Positions 8,033 through 16,904 of a DNA stretch of 34,880 bases are shown here, piece by piece. Within the stretch, counting starts at the first letter, position 1; every line of letters begins with the position of its first letter. The notes below the pieces were generated by a model. The model searched no databases. It worked only from the letters and a program-made list of their open reading frames with translations, and was not told the DNA's origin. This stretch comes from an uncultured Flavobacterium sp. (GTDB lineage Bacteria > Bacteroidota > Bacteroidia > Flavobacteriales > Flavobacteriaceae): assembly GCA_913061465.1 (NCBI GenBank), contig CAJXSU010000017.1:1-34880 (forward strand), read 5' to 3'. A program made the translations under genes and the position numbers.

Positions 8033-8757
8033 GCTTTTTTCATATTCTTAATCATAGATAAAAGAACATAACACACAATTATTAAGGGTACTGCCAAATA
8101 TTCAACAGACATCAATAGAATTATTGAAAGTACTATTAAAATATATTTAAATAAATTCTCTCTTACACCATAGTTTTTAAACTTTAATGAAAACAAGCGG
8201 AGTGCTGAGTTCATTAAAAAACTAAAAAAAATTGTAATTCCAATTAAAAAATAATTATTACCAATTAAATCTTTTACAAAGTCAATTTCAGAATACATTT
8301 GAACTAATGGTAATGATACGATAAACAAACTCATTGCTGGTGTTGGTAAACCGATAAAAGATTCAGATTGCCTAGTATCTAAATTGAATTTAGCCAATCG
8401 ATAACAAGCTGATAATGTGACAAGCAGGCCTATTAAAGGAAGTCCCATTGAGATCTTAAATTCTGCATGTATATCATATGGCAATTGTTGATTATTCCTT
8501 AACAAAACAAAGAGTACAATACCTGGAACAACACCACTGGTTACCATATCCGCTAATGAATCTAGTTGCTTTCCTAATTCCCCTGAAACTTTTAAAATTC
8601 TAGCAAAAAAACCATCAAAAAAATCGAGAAATATACCTAAGGCAACAAATAATGCAGTCAATTCAAAATGACCACCTACAGCGAAAATAGTTGCTAATGT
8701 TCCACAAAAAAGGTTACCGAGGGTAACTATATTCGGAATGTGTTTTTTGATACTCAT
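8029..8757 (-). CDS. pssA: CDP-diacylglycerol-serine O-phosphatidyltransferase
   Basis: This is a 242-aa inner-membrane enzyme that joins CDP-diacylglycerol and serine to give phosphatidylserine, the precursor of phosphatidylethanolamine. The CDP-alcohol phosphotransferase motif is complete: D45, D48-G49, A52-R53, G62, D66 and D70 with canonical spacing. Several hydrophobic helices surround it. The N-terminal KKHIPNIVTLGNLFCG is typical of the serine-specific branch. psd, which usually partners with it, is not in the window. The gene is convergent with lptB and overlaps it by the four bases TTAA. Confidence 0.92.
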   Translation of the reverse strand: MSIKKHIPNIVTLGNLFCGTLATIFAVGGHFELTALFVALGIFLDFFDGFFARILKVSGELGKQLDSLADMVTSGVVPGIVLFVLLRNNQQLPYDIHAEFKISMGLPLIGLLVTLSACYRLAKFNLDTRQSESFIGLPTPAMSLFIVSLPLVQMYSEIDFVKDLIGNNYFLIGITIFFSFLMNSALRLFSLKFKNYGVRENLFKYILIVLSIILLMSVEYLAVPLIIVCYVLLSMIKNMKKA

Positions 8758-8857
8758 AAATCTTAAAATCTTTTGCTAAAATAGTAAAACCTTTTTGGTG
8801 ATTTTAAATATCATGATTTTTTAAGCATATTTGCCAAATTAATTACTAAAAAAAGCT

Positions 8858-9826
8858 ATGCCCGTCATTAAATCAAAATTCTCTCCTTCATTTCCATTTA
8901 AAAATGGTCATTTAAGTACTATGTATAGATCTATTTTCATGAAAGAGTCTCATAACTATAAACGAAAAAGAATTACAACTTGGGATAATGATTTCATTGA
9001 TTTGGATTTTTCAAAAGTTAATTCATCGAAATTAGTTGTACTTATTCATGGTTTAGAAGGAAGCTCAACATCAAAATATATTTTAGCTGCAGCTTCAGAG
9101 CTAAACAAAGCTGGCTACGATACAGTTTCGTTTAATTTAAGAGGTTGTAGTGGAGAAGACAACCTATTACTCCCTACCTATCATAGTGGAAAAACAGAAG
9201 ACTTAGATTTTGTAATTAGCTATTTGATTGAAAATTATTTCTATGATAAAATAATGGTTGTAGGGTATAGTCTCGGCGGAAATATTACTTTAAAATATTT
9301 TGGAGAACATGTAAAAACTATATCAGATAAAGTTTCTTGTGGAGTGGCTATTTCTGTTCCAGTTGACCTAGCAAGTTCAAGTAAAACAATGGGGACCTCA
9401 AAAAACAAAATATACATGTATAAATTTTTAAGATCCTTGAGAAAAAAAATCCTCATAAAAACTCAAAAACATCCAGATTATAAGTTAAACATTAACAAAC
9501 TATTGAAATCTAAAACATTTAAAGAATTCGATGGTTTATATACAGCTCCAGTATCTGGTTTTTCTGGTCCTGAAGATTATTGGGAAAAAGCAAGTTCCAA
9601 ACCCTATTTGACTTCAATTAAAAAACCAGTTTTATTAATTACTTCCAAAGATGACCCCTTCTTAGCTGAAGAATGTTATCCATTTGAAGAAGCAAAAAAA
9701 TCTAATTATTTTTATTTGGAAGTAACAAAACATGGTGGACATGTGGGGTTTATTTCTAGTTTTTTTATTAAAAAAAATAGATGGCTGGAAAACAGAATAC
9801 TACAATTTATAAAAGACAATGGCTAA
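8858..9826 (+). CDS. YheT-like alpha/beta hydrolase
   Basis: This is a 322-aa alpha/beta-fold hydrolase of the YheT/ABHD1-3 group. FPFKNGHLSTMY near the N-terminus is characteristic of this group. HGLEGSS (64-70) is the oxyanion region and GYSLGGN carries the nucleophile Ser138. An Asp in TSKDDPF and a His in KHGGHVGF complete a Ser-Asp-His triad. Family members are thought to be esterases or lipases, but physiological substrates are largely unknown. No signal peptide is seen, so it is likely cytoplasmic. It stands between divergent pssA and the porV2-like gene, and is probably a single-gene unit. Confidence 0.88.
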   Translation: MPVIKSKFSPSFPFKNGHLSTMYRSIFMKESHNYKRKRITTWDNDFIDLDFSKVNSSKLVVLIHGLEGSSTSKYILAAASELNKAGYDTVSFNLRGCSGEDNLLLPTYHSGKTEDLDFVISYLIENYFYDKIMVVGYSLGGNITLKYFGEHVKTISDKVSCGVAISVPVDLASSSKTMGTSKNKIYMYKFLRSLRKKILIKTQKHPDYKLNINKLLKSKTFKEFDGLYTAPVSGFSGPEDYWEKASSKPYLTSIKKPVLLITSKDDPFLAEECYPFEEAKKSNYFYLEVTKHGGHVGFISSFFIKKNRWLENRILQFIKDNG

Positions 9827-9903
9827 TTGATACAATATCTACAGAAATGTAAAGTTATTTTAATAATATATTAAGATATTTGTCTGTATAATTTCTATAT
9901 CCA

Positions 9904-10974
9904 TTGAAAAAAAAATATTTTTTACTTTTTCTTTTATTTCCTTTTGTAATTAATGCTCAAGCATTAAGAAACTACTCTAATGAATTTTTAACTATAGGGG
10001 TAGATGCAGCTGCATTGGGAATGAGTAAATCTGTTGTGGCCTCTACAAACGATGTGAATTCTGGATATTGGAACCCGGCAGGTTTGGTAAATATCAAAGA
10101 TTATCAAGGATCACTTATGCATTCCTCCTATTTTGCTGGTATTGCAAATTATAATTATGCTGCATTTGCTATGCCAATTGACAAACGAAGTGCTTTAGGG
10201 ATTTCAATTATTAGGTTTGGAGTAGATGATATTTTAAATACTACAGAATTAATAGATAGTCAAGGTAATATCGATTTTAATAGAATTAGTTTATTTTCAG
10301 CAGCAGATTATGCCTTAAACATCTCTTATGCTAGGAATCTAATTTTTAAAGGTGTTTATTTTGGAATGAATGCCAAAATAGTGAGAAGAACTATTGGTGA
10401 TTTTGCAAACTCATGGGGTGTTGGATTAGATGCAGGAATTCAATATGAGAGAAAGAATTGGAAATTTGGTTTAATGATTAGAGATATTTCTACAACCTTC
10501 AATATTTGGACTATTGATACAGATGCCTTTGCAACAATTCAAAATGCAATTCCTGGGCAAAATCAAGAATTACCTGAAGCTACAGAAATAACTAAACCTA
10601 AAGTTCAATTTGGTGTAGCGCGATCATTTAGCTTAGGTCGATTTTTTCATCTCTTAACTGAAGCTGATTTAAATATGAGGTTTACTAAAACTAATGATTT
10701 AATCTCAACAAGCTTAGCTAGTATAGATCCTGCTTTAGGTTTTCAATTAGATTATGATGATTTTGTTTTTTTAAGAGCAGGTATTGGAAATTTTCAAAAT
10801 ACAACAGAATTTGACGGAAGTAAAAACTTAACACTACAACCCAATTTTGGGGTTGGCTTTTTATACAATGGGATCCAAATAGATTACGCACTAACTAATA
10901 TTGGTAGTCTTGGAAATGCATTGTTCTCTAATATTTTTTCAGTAAAATTTGATTATAGTTTTTTTAGACGATAA
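9904..10974 (+). CDS. porV2: PorV/PorQ-family outer-membrane protein (putative type IX sorting PorV2)
   Basis: This is a 356-aa exported beta-barrel protein with a signal peptide ending in VINAQA. The start is TTG at 9904: it gives a perfect signal peptide, and the next in-frame Met is about residue 40. Features of the PorV/PorQ family are NEFLTIGVDAAALGMS and SGYWNPAGLVNI near the N-terminus and the alternating hydrophobic strands ending in VKFDYSFFRR. PorV shuttles type IX secretion cargo to the attachment complex; this paralog is usually called PorV2, with role unproven. Only three bases separate it from the downstream lnb gene, so the two are co-transcribed. Confidence 0.8.
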   Translation: MKKKYFLLFLLFPFVINAQALRNYSNEFLTIGVDAAALGMSKSVVASTNDVNSGYWNPAGLVNIKDYQGSLMHSSYFAGIANYNYAAFAMPIDKRSALGISIIRFGVDDILNTTELIDSQGNIDFNRISLFSAADYALNISYARNLIFKGVYFGMNAKIVRRTIGDFANSWGVGLDAGIQYERKNWKFGLMIRDISTTFNIWTIDTDAFATIQNAIPGQNQELPEATEITKPKVQFGVARSFSLGRFFHLLTEADLNMRFTKTNDLISTSLASIDPALGFQLDYDDFVFLRAGIGNFQNTTEFDGSKNLTLQPNFGVGFLYNGIQIDYALTNIGSLGNALFSNIFSVKFDYSFFRR

Positions 10975-10977
10975 GCC

Positions 10978-12192
10978 ATGAATAGAACCTGTTTTTTTAT
11001 TTTATTACTTATTTGTTCGCTCCAAAACATTCAATCTCAAGAATTAAAATTATCAAAGCAATCTGAAATAAGTATTATCACTGTAGGTCCAGGAGATGTT
11101 CTGTATGAGGCTTTTGGTCACAGTGCCATAAGAGTTAGCGACCCAGTTATTGGAATGGACAATATATTTAATTATGGATTGTTTGATTTTAATCAACCAA
11201 ATTTTAAACTCAATTTTACCAAGGGAAAGTTATTGTATAAACTAGGAAAAAGACCATTTCAAAATTTTGTAACTAATAACTACTATCAAAAAAGGTGGAT
11301 GAAGGGACAAGTCCTAAATTTATCTCAATTAGAAAAACAAAGTATGTATGCATTATTGGAGGAAAATGCCTTACCTAAAAACGCAGAATATTTATACGAT
11401 CCTTACTTTAATAATTGTGCCACCAAATTGAGAGATATTACAAAAGAGATTCTTGGTAATAAGGTTCATTTTCCATCATCATTTTCTGACGAAAACTATA
11501 CCTTAAGACAACTTATGAACAAAGAACTTTCATGGAACACTTGGGGTAATTTTGGTATTAATCTGGCTCTTGGTAATACTTTGGATAAAACAACTACTGC
11601 TGAGGAGTATATGTATTTACCAGATTATGTCTATCAAGCATTTAAAATTGCTAAAAAATCAAAAAATAATATCGACGTTCCATTGGTACTTAAAGAAAAT
11701 GTAATTTTAAATTTTAAAGAGAATAAAATTCAACCCAAATGGTATAGCCCATTTTTTGTTTTTTCAATCCTTCTTTTACTTTCAATAGTCATTACTTATA
11801 GAGATCAAAAAAGGAATAAAAGGTCTAAACTCCTTGACTTTTTATTGTTTTTTTTGACAGGTTTTTTAGGAATAATTATCTGTTTTTTATGGTTTTTCAC
11901 CGATCATTCTACAACACCAAATAACTTTAATTTTTTATGGGCATTTTTTCCTAACATTTTTATGGCTTTTATTCTTTTACAAAAGAATATACCCGATTGG
12001 GTAGTTAAGTACATAAAATTCTACTTATTATTACTCGCTGTTACTCTTTTCGTTTTTATATTAGGAAGAATGAATGGAATTAATGGATATTTCTTTGGTA
12101 TACAAGAGTTTTCTTTTGTGTTAATACCCATTGTTTTAATGTTATTTATGAGATCTTTTTACCTTCACAAAATATTGAATACAAAAAAATAA
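10978..12192 (+). CDS. lnb: DUF4105 / Lnb-type lipoprotein N-acyltransferase
   Basis: This is a 404-aa protein with a signal peptide (about 1-20), a periplasmic DUF4105 domain and about five C-terminal membrane segments (near 257-274, 286-307, 318-335, 344-362 and 376-395). The DUF4105 domain holds His48 in EAFGHSAIRV and Cys147 in FNNCATKL, a likely Cys-His catalytic pair. DUF4105 proteins of Bacteroides have been assigned as Lnb, which adds the third acyl chain to lipoproteins in place of Lnt. The domain plan here agrees with that, but activity in this protein is inferred. It is coupled to the PorV2-like gene upstream. Confidence 0.75.
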   Translation: MNRTCFFILLLICSLQNIQSQELKLSKQSEISIITVGPGDVLYEAFGHSAIRVSDPVIGMDNIFNYGLFDFNQPNFKLNFTKGKLLYKLGKRPFQNFVTNNYYQKRWMKGQVLNLSQLEKQSMYALLEENALPKNAEYLYDPYFNNCATKLRDITKEILGNKVHFPSSFSDENYTLRQLMNKELSWNTWGNFGINLALGNTLDKTTTAEEYMYLPDYVYQAFKIAKKSKNNIDVPLVLKENVILNFKENKIQPKWYSPFFVFSILLLLSIVITYRDQKRNKRSKLLDFLLFFLTGFLGIIICFLWFFTDHSTTPNNFNFLWAFFPNIFMAFILLQKNIPDWVVKYIKFYLLLLAVTLFVFILGRMNGINGYFFGIQEFSFVLIPIVLMLFMRSFYLHKILNTKK

Positions 12193-12221
12193 AATATAGA
12201 ATTGTTTTTATTAGATTTAAC

Positions 12222-12264
12222 GATTAATGTATAATTACATAATATGTGATTAATCCTGTTATTT
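12222..12264 (+). terminator. Weak possible terminator after lnb
   Basis: GATTAAT (12222-12228) and ATTAATC (12249-12255) can pair around an AT-rich 20-base loop, followed by CCTGTTATTTTT. The stem is short and AT-rich, so this is only a possible terminator. Confidence 0.25.
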
Positions 12265-12289
12265 TTACATAAAAATCAAAGACATTAAA

Positions 12290-13984
12290 ATGAAGCAGCA
12301 AATTATTGAGTGTGTTCCAAATATTAGTGAAGGACGAGATCTAAAAAAAATTAAAACAATTGCAAATGTTGTTACAGAAGTTGAGGGGGTAAAACTGCTT
12401 GATATAGATCCAGGAAAAGCTACAAACAGAACAGTAATCACATTTGTTGGAGAACCCTCACAAGTAATAGAAGCTGCATTTAAGCTTATTAAAAAAGCTA
12501 GTGAGCTCATAGATATGAGCAAACAAACTGGCGAACATCCTAGATTTGGTGCAACCGATGTGTGTCCATTAGTCCCAATAGCTAATATATCTATGGAAGA
12601 AACGGCAAATTATGCACATTTATTAGGAAAAAGAGTTGGTGACGAATTAGGAATATCAGGTTATTATTATGAAAATGCAGCTACTAAAGATGACCGCAGG
12701 AATTTAGCTACAGTTAGATCTGGTGAATATGAAGGTCTTGAAAATAAACTATCTGATGCAAACTGGAAACCAGATTTTGGCCCAATAACTTATTCTATAA
12801 AAACAAAAAAAACAGGCGTAACTGCAATCTCTGCAAGAGACTTTTTAGTAGCCTACAATATAAATTTGAACTCCACCTCTACCAGACGAGCCAATGCAAT
12901 TGCTTTTGATATTAGAGAGGCTGGAAGAGTAAAACGAGAAGGAAACCCTATTACCGGAAAAAAAGTAGTAGATGCAAATGGAGAACCCATAAGAATTCCA
13001 GGAAAATTAAAGGCTGTAAAGGGGATTGGCTGGTATATAGAAGAATACGATATTGCTCAAATTTCATACAATCTTACCAACATTTCCATTACCTCAATGC
13101 ATGAGGCTTTTGATGAAACATGTAAAGCTGCAGATAAAAGAGGTATAAGAGTCACAGGTTCTGAGTTGGTAGGATTGGTTCCATTACAAGCCATGCTAGA
13201 TGCTGCTGATTATTTTTTATTAAAACAAAGGCGATCTCTTGGAATAAGCGAAGCTGATAAAATTAAAATAGCAATAAAGTCTCTTGGTTTAGATGATTTA
13301 AAACCATTTAATCCAAATGAAAGAATTATTGAATATGTAATGGGCGTAAACCTTAGCAAAAAGTTAGTTGATTTTACTGTAAAAGAATTTGCTGATGAAA
13401 CTGCATCTGAATCAATGGCTCCTGGTGGAGGGTCTATTGCAGCCTATGTTGGAGCACTTGGAGTTTCACTAGGAACTATGGTTGCAAATTTATCAGCACA
13501 TAAACCCGGATGGGATGAACAATGGGAATTTTTTTCCAAATGGGCAGAAAAAGGACAACAGTATAAAAAAGATTTACTTTTTTTAGTAGATGAAGACACC
13601 AATGCTTTTAATAAAATAATTGATGGTTTTCGTATGCCTAAATCAACAACAGAGGAAATTGAATTGAGAAAAGCAGCTATTGAGAACGCCACTAAGTATG
13701 CTACAGAAATTCCTTTTAAAGTTATGGAAACTGCTTATAATTCAATGGAAGTAATGATGGCTATGGCTAAAGAGGGAATACAAAACTCATTATCAGATGC
13801 AGGTGTTGGAGCATTATGTGCTAGAACAGCTGTAATAGGTGCCTATTTCAATGTTAGAATCAATGCAAAAGATATTAAGGATCGTTCATTTGCTGAAGGA
13901 ATTCTCTCTAAAGCTAAGGAAATTTATAACAAAACCAATAGTTTAGAAAATGAAATGATTCAACTTATAGATTCTAAAATATAA
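12290..13984 (+). CDS. ftcD: Bifunctional glutamate formimidoyltransferase / formimidoyltetrahydrofolate cyclodeaminase
   Basis: This is a 564-aa fused enzyme of histidine breakdown. The N-terminal transferase half (about 1-300) starts with IIECVPNISEGRDL and contains EHPRFGATDVCPLVPI. It moves the formimino group from formiminoglutamate to tetrahydrofolate. The C-terminal half (about 355-560) is the cyclodeaminase with SMAPGGGSIAAYVGALG, releasing ammonia and giving 5,10-methenyl-THF. The fusion resembles the vertebrate FTCD layout and is common in Bacteroidota. No hutH, hutU or hutI gene is adjacent, so the rest of the pathway must lie elsewhere. The TAA is followed directly by the ATG of a GNAT gene. 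Confidence 0.93.
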   Translation: MKQQIIECVPNISEGRDLKKIKTIANVVTEVEGVKLLDIDPGKATNRTVITFVGEPSQVIEAAFKLIKKASELIDMSKQTGEHPRFGATDVCPLVPIANISMEETANYAHLLGKRVGDELGISGYYYENAATKDDRRNLATVRSGEYEGLENKLSDANWKPDFGPITYSIKTKKTGVTAISARDFLVAYNINLNSTSTRRANAIAFDIREAGRVKREGNPITGKKVVDANGEPIRIPGKLKAVKGIGWYIEEYDIAQISYNLTNISITSMHEAFDETCKAADKRGIRVTGSELVGLVPLQAMLDAADYFLLKQRRSLGISEADKIKIAIKSLGLDDLKPFNPNERIIEYVMGVNLSKKLVDFTVKEFADETASESMAPGGGSIAAYVGALGVSLGTMVANLSAHKPGWDEQWEFFSKWAEKGQQYKKDLLFLVDEDTNAFNKIIDGFRMPKSTTEEIELRKAAIENATKYATEIPFKVMETAYNSMEVMMAMAKEGIQNSLSDAGVGALCARTAVIGAYFNVRINAKDIKDRSFAEGILSKAKEIYNKTNSLENEMIQLIDSKI

Positions 13985-14464
13985 ATGACATCTTCATTAA
14001 AAATAATTTCGTTTGAAGAAATCTATTCAAAAGCATTCTATCAATTAAATATAGAATGGTTAGAAACCTTTTTCTATGTTGAAAATTTTGATAGAGAAGT
14101 TTTGAGTAATCCCAATAAATATATTATTGAAAAAGGTGGATATATCTTTTTTTTATTAGAAAACACAAAAGTTATTGGAACTGTAGCCTTGATGAAAAAA
14201 AAAGAAAAGGTTTATGAACTTACAAAAATGGCTATAATCCCTGAAAAAAGAGGTAATAAAATGGGTCAATATTTAATGGAATATTGTATTGATTTTGCAA
14301 AAAATAAAAAGTTAAATAAATTAATTTTATATTCAAATACGTTACTTAAAAATGCAATTCATATTTATATTAAAAAAGGATTTAAAGAAATTCCGGTAGA
14401 AAAAAATTGTCCATATAAGCGAAGTAATATAAAAATGGAATTGCTATTAATTGACAAAAATTAG
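13985..14464 (+). CDS. GNAT family N-acetyltransferase
   Basis: This is a 159-aa single-domain GNAT protein. The acetyl-CoA loop reads RGNKMGQYLMEY (about residues 91-102), with Lys where the Q/R-x-x-G-x-G/A motif normally has its first Gly. Strand beta-4 (KVIGTVALM), the ELTKMAIIPE stretch before the loop, and the C-terminal YIKKGFKEIPV agree with the fold. It begins on the base after the ftcD stop, so it is very probably translated from the ftcD mRNA. The substrate is unknown; a link to histidine or glutamate metabolism is only suggested by position. Confidence 0.82.
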   Translation: MTSSLKIISFEEIYSKAFYQLNIEWLETFFYVENFDREVLSNPNKYIIEKGGYIFFLLENTKVIGTVALMKKKEKVYELTKMAIIPEKRGNKMGQYLMEYCIDFAKNKKLNKLILYSNTLLKNAIHIYIKKGFKEIPVEKNCPYKRSNIKMELLLIDKN

Positions 14465-14485
14465 CTTCTAAATAAAAGTTTTATC

Positions 14486-15670
14486 ATGAAAAAAAAGATT
14501 TTTTTACTATTTTCTTTATTTGTTACTTTAAATATTTTATCACAACAAAAAATAGCTCTAAAAGGTATTATTCTTGACCAAGACAACCTTCCTGTACCCT
14601 ACGCAAGCATAGGTATTATTAGTAAAAATATTGGAACAACATCAACAGAAGAGGGCACATTTAATTTTAGAATTACCAACGAAGAAATAAATGATATTTT
14701 AGAAATTTCATCTATTGGTTATCAAACTTTTAAGATTATAGTTGCCGATTTTTTATCTCAGAAGAATAAAACAATTATTCTTAAAGAAAAAACAACAGAA
14801 CTTTCTGAAATTTCTATAATGAATACTGAGGATTATGTTAAAATGGCATTAAAAAACTTAAAAATTAATTCTATAAGTAAAAATCACCAATTAAAAATTT
14901 TATATAGACGCTGGTCTGTTGAAGATAATATTTGCCGCTTCTACATTGAACATTTTATGAATGTAATTGACAGAGGACCTTCTTCATATATCACTAAATA
15001 TTCTATAGAGGAAAGTAGAAAATCCTCGGAATATAGATTTATTAAAAACTTACAAAATAGACATGCAATTGAATATATGGAATTGAATAATCCTTTAAGA
15101 AAAGGAATTTATTATGGCGATTATAAATGGAAAAAAATTAAAAACTCTAATTATGATGGTGAAGATATTAATATTATTGAAGGAATAAATAATACAAGTA
15201 CTCTAAAATTATACATTGGTTATGACACATTTAAGATCTACAAATTAGAAATTACAAGAAATCCTCCAAAAATAGGAAAGTACTTATACTCATTATATTT
15301 ATATAAAAAAAATAAAGAGGGGAAGTTATATCTTAGCTATCATAATAGAGAATGGAAGGGTTCAGGTAAGGTCACTGAAAATGTGAAACGAATTTTATTA
15401 AAACAAAAAAAAATAACTGGAAATTATATTCCTTTAGCCTATAGGCATGAGGTTTTTGTTTTAGAATTAGAAGAAGACAAAAAGAGGTTTGAAAAATATA
15501 AAACAATAGAGGAATTGGATATGACGCTTTATGATATTCCTTACAATAAGTATTTTTGGGACAATGTAAGTTTACCTCCAGAAACACTATTTTATAAAAA
15601 GAACATTGGTGAACTCGAATCTTTATTTAATGTACCTATTGAAGATCAGTTTAAGTATTCTAATCAATAA
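14486..15670 (+). CDS. Secreted carboxypeptidase-like regulatory-domain protein
   Basis: This is a 394-aa protein with an N-terminal signal peptide (cleavage near ILSQQ). A CarboxypepD_reg-like beta-sandwich follows (about 25-108), with LKGIILDQDNLPVPYASIGI and the GTTSTEEGTFNF loop. Residues 115-390 form a domain rich in aromatic and basic residues that I do not recognise. The layout is common in Bacteroidota proteins of the periplasm or outer membrane with no assigned function. There is no TonB plug or barrel, no type IX sorting domain and no lipobox. It lies 21 bases after the GNAT gene, so it may share the ftcD transcript. Confidence 0.75.
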   Translation: MKKKIFLLFSLFVTLNILSQQKIALKGIILDQDNLPVPYASIGIISKNIGTTSTEEGTFNFRITNEEINDILEISSIGYQTFKIIVADFLSQKNKTIILKEKTTELSEISIMNTEDYVKMALKNLKINSISKNHQLKILYRRWSVEDNICRFYIEHFMNVIDRGPSSYITKYSIEESRKSSEYRFIKNLQNRHAIEYMELNNPLRKGIYYGDYKWKKIKNSNYDGEDINIIEGINNTSTLKLYIGYDTFKIYKLEITRNPPKIGKYLYSLYLYKKNKEGKLYLSYHNREWKGSGKVTENVKRILLKQKKITGNYIPLAYRHEVFVLELEEDKKRFEKYKTIEELDMTLYDIPYNKYFWDNVSLPPETLFYKKNIGELESLFNVPIEDQFKYSNQ

Positions 15671-15703
15671 ATTAGCAGGTCTAGATAATAGATAGATTAC
15701 AGA

Positions 15704-16117
15704 TTATAAAAAGCTTTCTGTAGCTAAATCATAACTTTTTAGACCAAAACCAAAAATCACGCCTTTAGCACTGGCTGCAATATAACTTTTGTGTCGAAAT
15801 TCTTCTCTAGCATGAACATTTGAAATATGAACTTCAATAACCGGAGTGTTAATTGCTTTTACAGCGTCTCCAATACCAACAGAGGTATGGGTATAAGCGG
15901 CAGCATTTAAAATTATCCCATCATAACTGAAGCCAACTTCGTGAAGTTTATCTATAATTTCTCCTTCAATATTGGATTGAAAATATTCTAGATCTATAGA
16001 ACTAAACTTTAATTTTAGATTAGAAAAGTAATCCTCAAAAGAATGTGATCCGTAAATATCTGGCTCTCTTTTACCTAATAAATTTAAGTTAGGACCATTG
16101 ATAATAATTATTTTCAT
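15704..16117 (-). CDS. aroQ: Type II 3-dehydroquinate dehydratase
   Basis: This is a 137-aa class II dehydroquinase of the shikimate pathway, which converts 3-dehydroquinate to 3-dehydroshikimate. The opening IIIINGPNLNLLGKREPDIYG is the family signature, including the Arg and Tyr of the active-site lid; ILNAAAYTHTS, EVHISNVHAREEFRHKS and GFGLKSYDLA complete the active site. I place the start at the ATG at 16117. A longer frame from TTG at 16132 adds only five residues that the family lacks. A 12-bp hairpin separates it from the upstream barrel genes on the same strand, so it probably has its own promoter. Confidence 0.93.
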   Translation of the reverse strand: MKIIIINGPNLNLLGKREPDIYGSHSFEDYFSNLKLKFSSIDLEYFQSNIEGEIIDKLHEVGFSYDGIILNAAAYTHTSVGIGDAVKAINTPVIEVHISNVHAREEFRHKSYIAASAKGVIFGFGLKSYDLATESFL

Positions 16118-16146
16118 AACGCTAAAATACAATTAAATTCACAAAA

Positions 16147-16173
16147 AAATAGTGGACTAAAAGTCCACTATTT
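16147..16173 (-). terminator. Intrinsic terminator of the first barrel gene
   Basis: This is a perfect 12-bp hairpin with core ATAGTGGACT / AGTCCACTAT and an AAA loop. On the minus strand it is followed by TTTTTTTG, so it ends the barrel gene at 16197-16724 and insulates aroQ. Its core repeats in the terminator at 16853. Confidence 0.85.
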
Positions 16174-16196
16174 AAAATATAGTATTTTAAAAAATT

Positions 16197-16724
16197 TTAA
16201 AATTTATAAAGCAAAGCTGCTCCAAAAGAATTTGAACTAACACTAATTCCTTCTAAATCTGAAGGATCTGATAATGAAGTTGCATAGGATGCTATTAAAG
16301 TAAAATTATCAGAAAGATCAATACCTAAACCAATAGATCCAGAAAATATTGAACTGCTTAAACCCTCTACCTCTTCAGCTAGACTAAATCCTAAACCAAT
16401 ACCTGGTTGAATAAAGAAATTCCCATCTTTTCCAGTAGGGTAATATTGAAGACCTAAGCCAATTGCTAATATATTATTAGACTCATCTTCAACTTTCTCT
16501 CCTATTCCAAAAGCAATAGACGGTAATAAGTCAAAGTTGTCTGATAATTCAGCATCATAAAACAATCCAATTGAGAAAGCGCCAGATGCATCACCAGTAA
16601 TGTCATCAAAGCCGTCAATTTCAGCAGTTGTTTTTCCACTTCCATATCCTACAGAAGCACCAAATTGAGCATTAGCAGAAAAACAAAAAGAAACTAATGC
16701 AATCGATAATAATAATTTTTTCAT
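16197..16724 (-). CDS. Small outer-membrane beta-barrel protein, copy A
   Basis: This is a 175-aa exported protein. The signal peptide MKKLLLSIALVSFCFSANAQ is followed by alternating hydrophobic strands with many Gly, Ser and aromatic residues, ending in SFGAALLYKF, where the terminal Phe is typical of barrel-assembly signals. It resembles the OmpA/OmpW-like eight-strand barrels found in many Bacteroidota (PF13568-like), with no OmpA peptidoglycan-binding domain. It is the downstream member of a tandem pair. The signal peptide, leader and terminator closely match those of copy B, while the barrels have diverged. The function is unknown. Confidence 0.8.
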   Translation of the reverse strand: MKKLLLSIALVSFCFSANAQFGASVGYGSGKTTAEIDGFDDITGDASGAFSIGLFYDAELSDNFDLLPSIAFGIGEKVEDESNNILAIGLGLQYYPTGKDGNFFIQPGIGLGFSLAEEVEGLSSSIFSGSIGLGIDLSDNFTLIASYATSLSDPSDLEGISVSSNSFGAALLYKF

Positions 16725-16852
16725 AATAAAAAGTATTTAAATTTAGTTAATTGTTAATAAATATAATGAAAAAAAATGAATTTCAAAAAAAAAGTAATAA
16801 TAAGAATAATGGTTGATTTTTAAAATTATTAATTATCAACATTAGTGTCAAA

Positions 16853-16880
16853 AAAAAGTGGACTATAAAGTCCACTTTTT
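16853..16880 (-). terminator. Intrinsic terminator of the second barrel gene
   Basis: This is a 12-bp hairpin (16853-16864 with 16869-16880, loop ATAA) with the same AGTGGACT / AGTCCACT core as the terminator at 16147. It lies 25 bases downstream of the barrel gene at 16905. On the minus strand it ends in a run of T. Confidence 0.85.
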
Positions 16881-16904
16881 AACATATTTAGAATATTGTT
16901 ATTT

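Noticed and set aside
16118..16132. A TTG start giving aroQ five extra residues.
   Set aside because: The AroQ family begins at the beta strand before NGPNLNLLG, and the ATG at 16117 fits exactly.
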